DNA from: Streptomyces sp. NBC_00425
Lineage (GTDB): Bacteria; Actinomycetota; Actinomycetes; Streptomycetales; Streptomycetaceae
Reading direction: 5' to 3'
Assembly (NCBI RefSeq): GCF_036030735.1
Contig: NZ_CP107928.1
Span: 7,502,001-7,566,000, forward strand
Length of the DNA stretch: 64,000 nt
A program made the position numbers and the translations under genes. This document shows, piece after piece, positions 26,827 through 34,160 of the stretch (positions are counted from its first letter, which is position 1; the number at the start of each line of letters is the position of its first letter). The notes beneath the pieces are model-generated. The model made no database searches, was not told where the DNA came from, and worked only from the letters and a program-made list of their open reading frames with translations.

Positions 26827-27708
26827 ATGCTGCCCTGGAATCGTGTGCTCAGACCACTCGCCGCCCTGCTGCTGGCCGCCGCTGCCGCCACCGTCCCCAC
26901 CGCCGCCGCCCACGCCTCGACCGCCGCGGACGCCACCGCCGCCGCCCCGTCGAGCGGCTGGAACGACTACCGCTGCAAGCCCTCCGCCGCCCACCCCCAC
27001 CCCGTCGTCCTCGTACACGGCACCCTCGGCAACTCCGTCGACAACTGGCTGGCCCTCGCCCCCTACCTGACGGTCCGCGACTACTGCGTCTTCTCCGTCG
27101 ACTACGGCCAACTGCCGGGCGTCCCGCTCTTCAACGGCCTCGGCCCCATCGACGAATCGGCCGTCCAGCTCTCCGCCTTCGTCGACAAGGTGCTCGCCGC
27201 GACCGGCGCCGCGGAGGCCGACCTCGTCGGCCACTCCCAGGGCGGCATGATGCCGCGCTACTACCTGAAGTTCCTCGGCGGAGCCGCCAAGGTCCACGCC
27301 CTGGTCGGGATCGCCCCCGACAACCACGGCACCACGCTCAGCGGACTCACCCGTCTGCTGCCCTACTTCCCCGGCGCCGAGGACCTGCTGACGGCCGCCA
27401 CCCCGGGCCTCGCCGACCAGATCGTCGGGTCGGACTTCCTCACCGAGCTCAACGAGGGCGGAGACACCGTGCCCGGCGTCCGCTACACCGTCATCGCCAC
27501 CCGGTACGACGAGGTCGCCACACCGTGGCGCACCCAGTTCCTCAGCGGATCGAACGTGCGCAACGTCCTGCTCCAGGACCTGTGCCCGCTGGACCTCTCC
27601 GAGCACCTGGCGATCGGGCTGCTCGACCGGATCGCCTTCCATGAGGTGGCCAACGCCCTCGACCCGGCCCACGCCACCGCCACCACCTGCGCGTCCGTCC
27701 TGAGCTGA
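26827..27708 (+). CDS. Secreted triacylglycerol lipase/esterase
   Basis: The 293-aa alpha/beta-hydrolase is exported by an N-terminal signal peptide (about 1-31, ending AAAHAS). The oxyanion motif VHGTLGNSVDNW is at about 63-74 and the nucleophile Ser137 is in GHSQGG. A DYDEVATP-like acid region and SEHLAIGLLD (probable catalytic His) follow. The architecture matches bacterial class I/lipase-2 family proteins of Streptomyces, and this locus in S. coelicolor is, from memory, a secreted lipase (SCO1735). GCAAGGAGATCACC precedes the ATG. Confidence 0.9.
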   Translation: MLPWNRVLRPLAALLLAAAAATVPTAAAHASTAADATAAAPSSGWNDYRCKPSAAHPHPVVLVHGTLGNSVDNWLALAPYLTVRDYCVFSVDYGQLPGVPLFNGLGPIDESAVQLSAFVDKVLAATGAAEADLVGHSQGGMMPRYYLKFLGGAAKVHALVGIAPDNHGTTLSGLTRLLPYFPGAEDLLTAATPGLADQIVGSDFLTELNEGGDTVPGVRYTVIATRYDEVATPWRTQFLSGSNVRNVLLQDLCPLDLSEHLAIGLLDRIAFHEVANALDPAHATATTCASVLS

Positions 27709-27726
27709 CGCGCAGGTTCGCGTTCG

Positions 27727-27765
27727 CCGGGGCCTGTCCGGCCTGAGCCGCCGGTCAGGCCCCGG
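27727..27765. terminator. Terminator between lipase and LPMO genes
   Basis: Arms CCGGGGCCTG and CAGGCCCCGG (27727-27736 and 27756-27765) enclose an inner CCGGC/GCCGG hairpin in the gap between convergent genes. Confidence 0.7.
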
Positions 27766-27785
27766 AGTCCGTGTCGTGCGCGCTC

Positions 27786-28862
27786 TCAGCGGCCGTGCCA
27801 CCCGGCGGACGCCGCCCGCCGGCGCACCGACGCGAACAGCAGGGCCGCGCCCAGCGCCAGGACGGCCGCGCCGCCCACCGCGAGATACGAGGCGCTGCCG
27901 TCCCCGCCGGTCCGCGCGAGACGCTCGCCCGAACCGGCACGGACGTCGGCCGCCCGCGGCGCGTTCGCGGAGGCGCCCGTGGCGTCCCGCGCACCACCGT
28001 CGGCGGAGGGCGTGCCGGGGGCCGTCGGGTCCGTCGTCGTGGCCGCGCCGTCGTCGCCGTGCCCGTGGTGCTCGACCGTCGACCGGTCGGCCCCGTCCCG
28101 GATCTGCTCCTCGGAGGGCGCGGAGGCGGCCGGCGCGGCACCGTCGCCCGTCCCCGAACCCGAGCCTGCACCCGTCCCCGAACCCGCTCCCGCTTCCGTC
28201 CCCGAACCCGCCCCCGCTCCCGCGCCCCCTCCCGGGAACGTGACGTCCGAGCAGGAGTAGAACGCCTCCGGGCTGTCCGAGCGCTGCCACACCGCGTACA
28301 GCAACTGCCGGCCCGAACGCTCGGGCAGGGTTCCGGAGAAGGTGGAGAAGCCGCCCGTCGCGACCGGGTCGACCGCCGTCGCCACCGGATGCGCCAGGTC
28401 CAGGTCGGACCAGGCCAGTGGCCGGGCCGGGTCGTAACCGGCCTTGGTGAGGTAGACCTTGAAGGTCCCCTTGTGCGGGGCGGTCACGCGGTATCCGAAC
28501 GTGTACGGGCCGCTGTCGACGGCGGTCGCCGGCCAGTCGGCGCGGGCCAGGTCCAGGCCCTTGAACTCCTCGTTGCCCGCGCTGCACAGCCTGCCGTCCG
28601 GGATCAGCTCCTGATGACGGCCGTTGGCGTCGCCGATGCGGATGCCGTTCCAGTCGTACAGCGCCTGGGCGCCGCCCGCCGCGACCGCCGCCCGGCAGGC
28701 GTCCGATCTCGGGCTCTGAGGCCCCTGCGCGTAGCACTGCGCGACCCGGCTGACGGGGTCGCCCATCGACCCGTGCGCGGCGGCGGGCGCGGCGGACAGC
28801 GCGGCCAGGGCCGGCGCGGCCAGACCGAGACCGACGGCGGCGGCCTTGCGGCGTGCGGGCAT
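27786..28862 (-). CDS. Cell-wall-anchored AA10 lytic polysaccharide monooxygenase
   Basis: The 358-aa secreted copper enzyme oxidatively cleaves chitin- or cellulose-like polymers. Signal peptide 1-29 leaves His30 as the mature N terminus (AHGSMGD). With His132 (VTAPHKGTFKVYLTK) it forms the copper histidine brace, and AFYSCSDV supplies the axial aromatic. A Gly/Ser/Pro-rich linker of about 100 residues leads to the sortase motif LARTG (315-319), a hydrophobic helix and an RRR tail, so the enzyme should be covalently attached to the wall. ATG 28862 has GAGGAG upstream; the longer frame to 28916 is unlikely. Confidence 0.9.
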   Translation of the reverse strand: MPARRKAAAVGLGLAAPALAALSAAPAAAHGSMGDPVSRVAQCYAQGPQSPRSDACRAAVAAGGAQALYDWNGIRIGDANGRHQELIPDGRLCSAGNEEFKGLDLARADWPATAVDSGPYTFGYRVTAPHKGTFKVYLTKAGYDPARPLAWSDLDLAHPVATAVDPVATGGFSTFSGTLPERSGRQLLYAVWQRSDSPEAFYSCSDVTFPGGGAGAGAGSGTEAGAGSGTGAGSGSGTGDGAAPAASAPSEEQIRDGADRSTVEHHGHGDDGAATTTDPTAPGTPSADGGARDATGASANAPRAADVRAGSGERLARTGGDGSASYLAVGGAAVLALGAALLFASVRRRAASAGWHGR

Positions 28863-29016
28863 GGGGGATCTCCTCGGAACCGGAACAGACGGCGGCGCGT
28901 GGTGCACCGGAACCAAGAAACCCCGAAACGGCCCGCCGAGGGCGGTCGGCGGCGATCTTTAGGGCGGCGTTAAGGAAGCGCTGAGCCTGGGATCAGGTAG
29001 GCGCACGCCGCACCGT

Positions 29017-29049
29017 CCGCCCGACGCCCAGGGCCTGGGCGTCGGGCGG
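29017..29049. terminator. Near-perfect palindromic terminator
   Basis: Arms 29017-29032 and 29034-29049 are complementary over 16 bp (core CGACGCCCAGG/CCTGGGCGTCG). It is downstream of the small reverse-strand gene at 29136-29270. Confidence 0.75.
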
Positions 29050-29135
29050 CGGCTGCCGTACTTCGGTGGATGCCATGCGCGTGCGTGGGGCCTGCCCGAC
29101 GCCGGGGGAGTGAACGCGGCCTGAACGGGGCGGGC

Positions 29136-29270
29136 TCAGCCGTCAGGCCACCAGGTGCGGGCGATGTCCTTGCGCACCTCGGGGCGGCCGGCGGGCCGTT
29201 CGTCGGCCTCGTCGCGGATCCTGCGGGATTCCGTCTTCTTCAGGGGCTTCTGCACGGTGGTGCGGCGCAT
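29136..29270 (-). CDS. Small basic protein, 44 aa, unknown function
   Basis: The frame reads MRRTTVQKPLKKTESRR, then EADERPAGRPEVRKDIA and ends RTWWPDG. It is strongly charged, with a Trp-Trp near the end. GGAGG lies 5 nt before the ATG and a strong palindromic terminator follows, which together support a real gene despite its length. There is no membrane segment and no family I recognise. It is divergent from the methyltransferase gene and its damage-type promoter. Confidence 0.6.
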   Translation of the reverse strand: MRRTTVQKPLKKTESRRIRDEADERPAGRPEVRKDIARTWWPDG

Positions 29271-29353
29271 GGCTGCCTCCTTCAAGGACTACCGAGTTCC
29301 GCGTTCTCACGGAGGTAGACCCTTTCCGGGAGAGTTCCTCATCAACCCCCGTT

Positions 29354-29403
29354 CTGTCAGTGGCGGGTGTCACGATTCGACTGTCAGTGGCGGGTGTCAC
29401 TCT
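29354..29403 (+). promoter_or_regulatory. Duplicated PafBC-type (RecA-independent) damage promoter motif
   Basis: The 20-bp sequence CTGTCAGTGGCGGGTGTCAC occurs twice (29354-29373 and 29381-29400), 27 bp apart. It carries the TGTCRGTG-N8-(T)A core described for PafBC-controlled, LexA-independent DNA-damage promoters in mycobacteria. From the second copy, the -10-like CACTCT (29398-29403) ends 7 nt before the ATG, so the transcript is probably leaderless. Confidence 0.6.
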
Positions 29404-29410
29404 GGGGTAC

Positions 29411-30025
29411 ATGAGGGAAAACAGTGACGAAGCCACTTCGCCCGGTGTCGACTGGGACGCGGCGGCGGCCGCGTTCGACGAGGAGCCGGACCACGGCCTG
29501 CGCGACCCCGCGGTGCGCGCGGCCTGGTCCCGGCGGCTGCGCGCCTGGCTGCCGGAACGTGCGAGCGACGTGCTCGATCTCGGCTGCGGCACCGGCAGCC
29601 TCTCGCTCCTCGCGGCCGAGCTGGGACACCGCGTGACGGGTGTGGATCTCTCCCCGGCCATGATCGACCTGGCCCGCGCCAAACTCGCCGGGCGTGACGC
29701 GGTGTTCCTCCACGGTGACGCGGCGGCGCCCCCGGTCGGTGAGGAGCGCTTCGACGTGCTGCTCGTCCGGCACCTGCTGTGGGCGCTGCCCGGCCCCGCC
29801 GGCGTCCTGCGGCACTGGCGCGGTCTGCTGCGCCCCGGTGGGCGGCTCGTGCTGGTCGAGGGCGTCTGGGGCGCCGTCACCCCGGTCGGCATACCGGCGG
29901 ACCGGCTCACCGCGCTGCTGGCCCCCCTGACCGAGCACGCGCGTGTGGAGCGCCTGTCGCAGGACGCGCTGCTGTGGGGCGGCCCGGTGGAGGACGAGCG
30001 GTACGCGGTGGTGGCGACGGTATGA
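29411..30025 (+). CDS. SAM-dependent class I methyltransferase
   Basis: The 204-aa Rossmann-fold methyltransferase has motif I VLDLGCGTGSLSLLAAELG (about 55-73), motif II VTGVDLSPAMIDLARAKL, and FDVLLVRHLLWALPGP (motif IV). Substrate is unknown; it resembles small-molecule UbiE/MenG-type enzymes. The ATG lies 7 nt after the -10-like hexamer of a duplicated PafBC-type motif, so it is likely leaderless and damage-responsive. That would make a role in damage tolerance or metabolite detoxification worth considering, but the sequence alone does not show it. Confidence 0.87.
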   Translation: MRENSDEATSPGVDWDAAAAAFDEEPDHGLRDPAVRAAWSRRLRAWLPERASDVLDLGCGTGSLSLLAAELGHRVTGVDLSPAMIDLARAKLAGRDAVFLHGDAAAPPVGEERFDVLLVRHLLWALPGPAGVLRHWRGLLRPGGRLVLVEGVWGAVTPVGIPADRLTALLAPLTEHARVERLSQDALLWGGPVEDERYAVVATV

Positions 30026-30081
30026 GCCGCTGCCGGCCCGGCGGCGGCTTCCCCGCACGGTCGCCGTTCCCGGGCCGCGGG

Positions 30082-30585
30082 TCACGCCAGCAGCGACTCC
30101 AGGCCGCCCTCGGTGCGGGCGAGCGCCTCCAGCTCGTCGAGGGCGGCGAGTGCGGCGGCCGCGGCCCGCGGGTCCCGCCGGGCGAGTCCGCTCTCCTCGA
30201 ACTCGTCCTCGTCCAGGCGCCGGACGTCCGTGCCGTCGGCGGAGCGCCACAGGTCCAGGTCGAGGTCCTCGACGACGAGCTCCGCGCCGGAGCGCACGGC
30301 CGGCCGGGCGATGTCGCAGTACCAGCCCTTCAGGGCTCCGGACGCGGCGCGGACCTCTTTCACCGAGTACCACCGGTCGCGCCAGTAGAACTCGGTGAAG
30401 ACGTCGCCCGCCTCGAACCGCACGAAGCCGAAGTCGCGCACGCCGTCACCCGCCCACGGGGCGCGCACGGCGATCCGGACGCCGTCGTCGGACAGCAGCC
30501 CGGCCGGGTAACGGATCTTCGTCCGCCCGCCCTTGACCAGGACGACGTCCACCACGCCCGTCGGCTCAGCCGACTTCGCGGACAT
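30082..30585 (-). CDS. DUF402 domain protein (nucleotide phosphohydrolase-like)
   Basis: The 167-aa protein shows the DUF402 core: RDRWYSVKEV, GWYCDIARPAV, VEDLDLDLWRSADG and RRLDEDEFE, the acidic residues that bind divalent metal in FomD/NTDP phosphatase relatives. Family members hydrolyse nucleoside tri- or diphosphates or CMP-phosphonates. Its start overlaps the end of the GNAT gene by 20 nt, so the two form an operon. The physiological substrate is not evident. Confidence 0.85.
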   Translation of the reverse strand: MSAKSAEPTGVVDVVLVKGGRTKIRYPAGLLSDDGVRIAVRAPWAGDGVRDFGFVRFEAGDVFTEFYWRDRWYSVKEVRAASGALKGWYCDIARPAVRSGAELVVEDLDLDLWRSADGTDVRRLDEDEFEESGLARRDPRAAAAALAALDELEALARTEGGLESLLA

Positions 30586-31495
30586 ACCGGACCTCCGTCG
30601 CGTTGATCTCGTACCCGAACCACCGGTTGACCGCGAGCATCGGCCCGTTGTCCGCGTCGTTGGCGGTGTACGCCCGCGTGTACCCGGCTGCGCGTGCGCG
30701 GTGCAGGGAGTCGTTCTTGACGAGCTTGGCCAGGCCCCGGCCGCGGTGCTCGCGGACGGTGCCGGTCATGCCGGTGCTGTAGCGCCCGGCGCCGTCGGTG
30801 TGGGCCACGCTGAACGCGACGGGACGGCCGTCGGCCACGGCGACCGAGGACAGCTCCAGATCGAGGTGGGGGTGTTTCCAGTACTCGGCGATCCACGCCT
30901 CGTAGTCCGTGAACTCGGTGGGGATGTCTCCCGGTTCGTCGGAGCCCGCCTCCGCGTCGAGGGTGAACAGCGGTCGCGGGTCGTCCGCGAAGTCTGCCGC
31001 CGTGCGCAGTTCGACGTCCGCCGGCGGCTTGTGCAGCGGCGGCAGCTCGGTGTGCTCCAGGTCCAGCACCAGGAAGTGCCCGGAGCGGCTCGCCCGGTAG
31101 CCGTGCCGCTCGGCGAAGGCGCGGTTGCCGGGCTCGTCCAGGACCCAGGCGAACAGCTTGGTCGCCCCCTGCGCCGTCAGGTGCTCCTCGGCGGCGCGCA
31201 CCAGCAGCGTGCCCGCGCCGCGCCGGGTGCGGGCCGGGTCCACGTACAGGTTGAGCCAGCCCTGACCCGGCTCCGGGCTGTCGTGCGCGAGGCCGACCTG
31301 GGCCGTGCCGACGACCTCACCGTCCTCCTCGGCGACCAGCGCGCGGAAGCGGGCGGCGGCCGGGGTCAGGGCGAGGTGGTGGAGCACGGACGCCCGGCTG
31401 AAGTACACGTACGGCAGCGCGGCGTGCCGGACGCGGACGAAGCCCTCGATGTCGGCGTCTGCGCCGGGGTGAAGATCGCGCACGATGACGGTCAT
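30566..31495 (-). CDS. Double-domain GNAT acetyltransferase
   Basis: The 309-aa protein has two tandem GNAT folds. The first (about 1-150) shows YVDPARTRRGAGTLLV as the acetyl-CoA loop; the second (about 160-309) shows GTVREHRGRGLAKLVK and NRWFGY. Both P-loops have the Q/RxxGxG/A pattern. Acceptor is unknown. The ATG has no ribosome site; TAGCGT lies 8 nt upstream, so the message is probably leaderless. An open extension to 31840 is antisense to the GntR gene and rejected. Confidence 0.85.
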   Translation of the reverse strand: MTVIVRDLHPGADADIEGFVRVRHAALPYVYFSRASVLHHLALTPAAARFRALVAEEDGEVVGTAQVGLAHDSPEPGQGWLNLYVDPARTRRGAGTLLVRAAEEHLTAQGATKLFAWVLDEPGNRAFAERHGYRASRSGHFLVLDLEHTELPPLHKPPADVELRTAADFADDPRPLFTLDAEAGSDEPGDIPTEFTDYEAWIAEYWKHPHLDLELSSVAVADGRPVAFSVAHTDGAGRYSTGMTGTVREHRGRGLAKLVKNDSLHRARAAGYTRAYTANDADNGPMLAVNRWFGYEINATEVRYVREVG

Positions 31496-31553
31496 GTGGG
31501 CCCACGCTAGGAGAGGCGGCCCGCGGGTGCCTCCCATTTTCCGGCGGGTACGG

Positions 31554-31559
31554 GACAAT
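31554..31559 (+). promoter_or_regulatory. -10 box of the leaderless GntR gene
   Basis: GACAAT ends 7 nt before the GTG start. No ribosome site is present, which fits transcription starting at the start codon. Confidence 0.35.
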
Positions 31560-31566
31560 CGGGCCC

Positions 31567-31935
31567 GTGACCTTGAAGATCCACATCGATGAGAGTGCCG
31601 CGCCCTACGAGCAGGTCCGGGCGCAGATCGCCGAGCAGGCGCGGTCGGGAGAGCTGCCCGTCGGGTACCGGCTGCCGACCGTGCGGGGCCTGGCCGAGAC
31701 GCTGGGCCTCGCCGCGAACACCGTCGCCAAGGCCTACCGGGCGCTGGAGACGGACGGGGTGATCGAGACCCGGGGACGCAACGGCACCGTCGTCGCCGCC
31801 GCGGGACCGGCGGCGGAGCGCGAGGCCGCGGCCGCCGCACAGGTGTACGCCGAACGGGTGCTGCGGCTGGGGCTCAGCGAGGAGCAGGGGGCCGCCGCCG
31901 TCCGGGAAGCGCTGCGGGCGGCCTACCGGGCGTGA
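31567..31935 (+). CDS. GntR-family regulator, YtrA-like
   Basis: The 122-aa regulator has an N-terminal winged helix (APYEQVRAQIAEQARSGEL, LPTVRGLAETLGLAANTVAKAYRALETDGVIETRGRNG) and a short C-terminal helical tail instead of a large effector domain, as in the YtrA subfamily. YtrA members often control adjacent ABC transporters, but none is next to this gene. Its stop codon abuts that of the convergent DUF72 gene (TGATCA). Confidence 0.9.
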   Translation: MTLKIHIDESAAPYEQVRAQIAEQARSGELPVGYRLPTVRGLAETLGLAANTVAKAYRALETDGVIETRGRNGTVVAAAGPAAEREAAAAAQVYAERVLRLGLSEEQGAAAVREALRAAYRA

Positions 31936-32701
31936 TCACCGGCGCGCGGCGAGCCCGCGCGGGGTGCGCGTCACCGTCAGCCCCGCCCGTGCCGCCGTCC
32001 GCCCGAACAGGGCCGCGTCCGCCACCGCCGCGCCGCCGGGATCGTTGTTGAAGTACGCGTAGACGTCGGCGTCGTCCGGCCAGGTCGTCGCGATGCGGTC
32101 CAGCCAGGTCTCCAGGGCCCGGCGGCCGTAGTGCGGCCAGGGGTGGGCGCGCCCCTGGTGGAAGCGGACGTACCCCCAGTCGGCGGTCCGCCACAACGGG
32201 GTCACCGGGCGGGAGCGGCTGTCGGCCCAGCACAGGGCCGCGCCCCGGGACCGCAGGACCTCCCGCACCCGCGGCGTCCACCACGACGCGTGGCGCGGCT
32301 CGACCGCGACCCGGGCGGCCGGCGGGAAGCAGGCCAGACAGGCGTCGAGCAGCGCGGGGTCGGCCCGCAGGGTCGGCGGCAGCTGGAGGAGGACCGGGCC
32401 GAGGCGGCCGCCGAGGCCCGCGGCGTGGGTCATCAGACGGTGCACCGGCTCCTCGGGGTCCTTCAGCCGCTTGACGTGCGTGAGATAGCGGCTCGCCTTC
32501 ACCGCGACGGTGAAGTCCGGCGGGACGCGCTCCGCCCAGGACGCGAACGTCTCCCGGGACGGGAGCCGGTAGAAGGCGTTGTTGATCTCCACGGTGGCGA
32601 AGTGTCCGGTGTACTCCTCCAGCCACCGCCGTACGGGCACGTCGGCCGGATACAGGACGTCCTTCCAGTCCTTGTACTGCCAGCCCGACGTGCAGCGTCA
32701 T
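31936..32701 (-). pseudogene. DUF72 family gene disrupted by a frameshift near its start
   Basis: From GTG 32640 the frame encodes most of a DUF72 protein (NNAFYRLPSRETFASWAERVP, KASRYLTHVKRLKDP, EPRHASWW, YAYFNNDPGG). The family's N-terminal signature (C/GTSGWQYKDWKDVLYP) is encoded just upstream in the same frame, but no start codon precedes it and a TGA blocks it. The expected start MTLHVG is present in another frame at 32701. Family members read HVG-TSGW; here one CACGTCGG of a presumed tandem 8-bp repeat is missing, shifting the frame. A natural mutation, a phase-variable state or an assembly error would all look the same. Confidence 0.62.
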
Positions 32702-32756
32702 ACCTCCATCAGAACACCCGAAGCCCTATCGCGGGCCGCGCGGGGCGGCCGGGTGC

Positions 32757-33851
32757 TCAGAGGTACAGCCCCGCGTCCGCCACCCCGCGCGGCTCCGGCA
32801 GCGCGGTGGGGGAGATGCCGCGGCGCAGCGCGTACAGCTCCGCGAGCGTCGCGCCCTCTCGGCCCACCCCCTCCTCCGTGCCCAGCCAGTCCACGGCCTC
32901 GCGGCGGGTCAGCGCCCCCACCTCGATCCGGGCCAGACAGCGGCCGGGGCGGACCACGGCGGGGTGGAGGCGCTCCAGGTCCTCGTTGGTGGTGACGCCG
33001 ACCAGGACGTTGCGGCCCTGACCGAGCAGGCCGTCGGTCAGGTTCAGCAGCCGGGACAGCGCCTGGCCCGCCGTGTGCTTGGCCTCGCCGCGGATCAGTT
33101 CGTCGCAGTCCTCCAGGAGCAGCAGCCGCCAGCGGCTCTTGCCGGCGCCGTCCTCCTCGCCGATCGCGATGTCCATCAGATAGCCGACGTCCGAGAACAG
33201 CCGCTCGGGGTCCAGCACGCAGTCCACCTGGCACCACTCCCGCCAGGAACGGGCCAGGGTGCGCAGCGCGGACGTCTTTCCGGTGCCGGGCGGGCCGTGC
33301 AGCAGGAGCAGCCGGCCGGCGATGGTCTCCGGGGTCGTGCCCATCAGACGGTCCATCGCCTCGGCGACGGGGGCCGTGTAGTTGGGGCGGACCTCGTCCC
33401 AGGTGCCCGCGGAGATCTGGCGGGTGGTGCGGTGCGGGCCGCGCCGCGGGGAGACGTACCAGAAGCCCATGGTCACGTTCTCCGGCTGGGGCTCGGGTTC
33501 GTCCGCCGCTCCCTCCGTGGCCTCGTCGAGCACCTGCGCGGCCAGTTCGGCGGTGGTCGCGGTGACCGTGACGTCGGCGCCGCGGTTCCAGCGGGAGATC
33601 AGCAGCGTCCAGCCGTCGCCCTCGGCCAGGGTGGCGCTGCGGTCCTCGTCGCGGGCCACGCGCAGCACACGCGCCTGCGGCGGCAGCAGGGTCGCGCCGG
33701 AGCGCACGCGGTCGATGTTCGCCGCGTGCGAGTACGGCTGCTCGCCCGTCGCGAAGCGGCCGAGGAACAACGCGTCGACGACGTCGGACGGGGAGTCGGA
33801 GTCGTCGACGGTGAGCCGGATCGGCAGTGCGTCGTGTGGGAGTGCGGACAT
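32757..33851 (-). CDS. AAA-family ATPase with N-terminal DUF5925-type domain
   Basis: The 364-aa ATPase has Walker A GPPGTGKTS (186-194), Walker B LLLLEDCDEL, sensor VGVTTNEDLERLHPAVVRPGRC and an arginine-finger-like RPGR. An N-terminal domain of about 170 residues (PIRLTVDDSDSPSDVVDALF, PYSHAANIDRVR) is typical of actinobacterial DUF5925 proteins. Substrate is unknown; chaperone-like remodelling is typical for AAA proteins. The start at 33851 is chosen over 33869 on sequence character, since no strong ribosome site is seen. Confidence 0.82.
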   Translation of the reverse strand: MSALPHDALPIRLTVDDSDSPSDVVDALFLGRFATGEQPYSHAANIDRVRSGATLLPPQARVLRVARDEDRSATLAEGDGWTLLISRWNRGADVTVTATTAELAAQVLDEATEGAADEPEPQPENVTMGFWYVSPRRGPHRTTRQISAGTWDEVRPNYTAPVAEAMDRLMGTTPETIAGRLLLLHGPPGTGKTSALRTLARSWREWCQVDCVLDPERLFSDVGYLMDIAIGEEDGAGKSRWRLLLLEDCDELIRGEAKHTAGQALSRLLNLTDGLLGQGRNVLVGVTTNEDLERLHPAVVRPGRCLARIEVGALTRREAVDWLGTEEGVGREGATLAELYALRRGISPTALPEPRGVADAGLYL

Positions 33852-34160
33852 GCCGCCATGATCCGGCACGAGGCCTCCCTGCGCACCCGGTTTCCGAGGT
33901 GCGCGCGGTGTGTCGGTTGTGTCGGATTCGCCTGTTCGATCCGTTCCGTCCCCGGCGGGCTGGGGGTGGACTCGGACCGGGCGCGAACGTCCGGTATCAG
34001 GTGTTTCCTGACGCTGCGTCCGCTCGGTTTCTGACTCTCCGTCTGTTCGGCGTTACAGAACGGTGTACTCCGTCGGCGGCAAAGTTGGCATGGACACTTC
34101 CCGTCAACACGCGTAGTTGCTACGACAGTCATGGCAGAGATCCTGCTAAAGGGAGGTTCC
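33852..34160. other. 309-nt intergenic region with the GDSL lipase upstream element
   Basis: No gene is supported. The right half is less GC-rich and holds the palindrome at 34112-34124, a TTGGCA at 34085-34090, and a GGGAGG ribosome site at 34150-34156. Confidence 0.5.
34112..34124 (+). promoter_or_regulatory. Palindrome in the GDSL lipase promoter region
   Basis: CGTAG-TTG-CTACG is a perfect 13-bp inverted repeat 37 nt before the start codon, with TACGAC (34121-34126) as a possible -10 box and TTCCCG 17 nt further upstream. Confidence 0.35.

Noticed and set aside
31496..31840. N-terminal extension of the GNAT protein
   Set aside because: It is antisense to the GntR gene, lacks sensible composition and a ribosome site, and a leaderless start at 31495 fits better.
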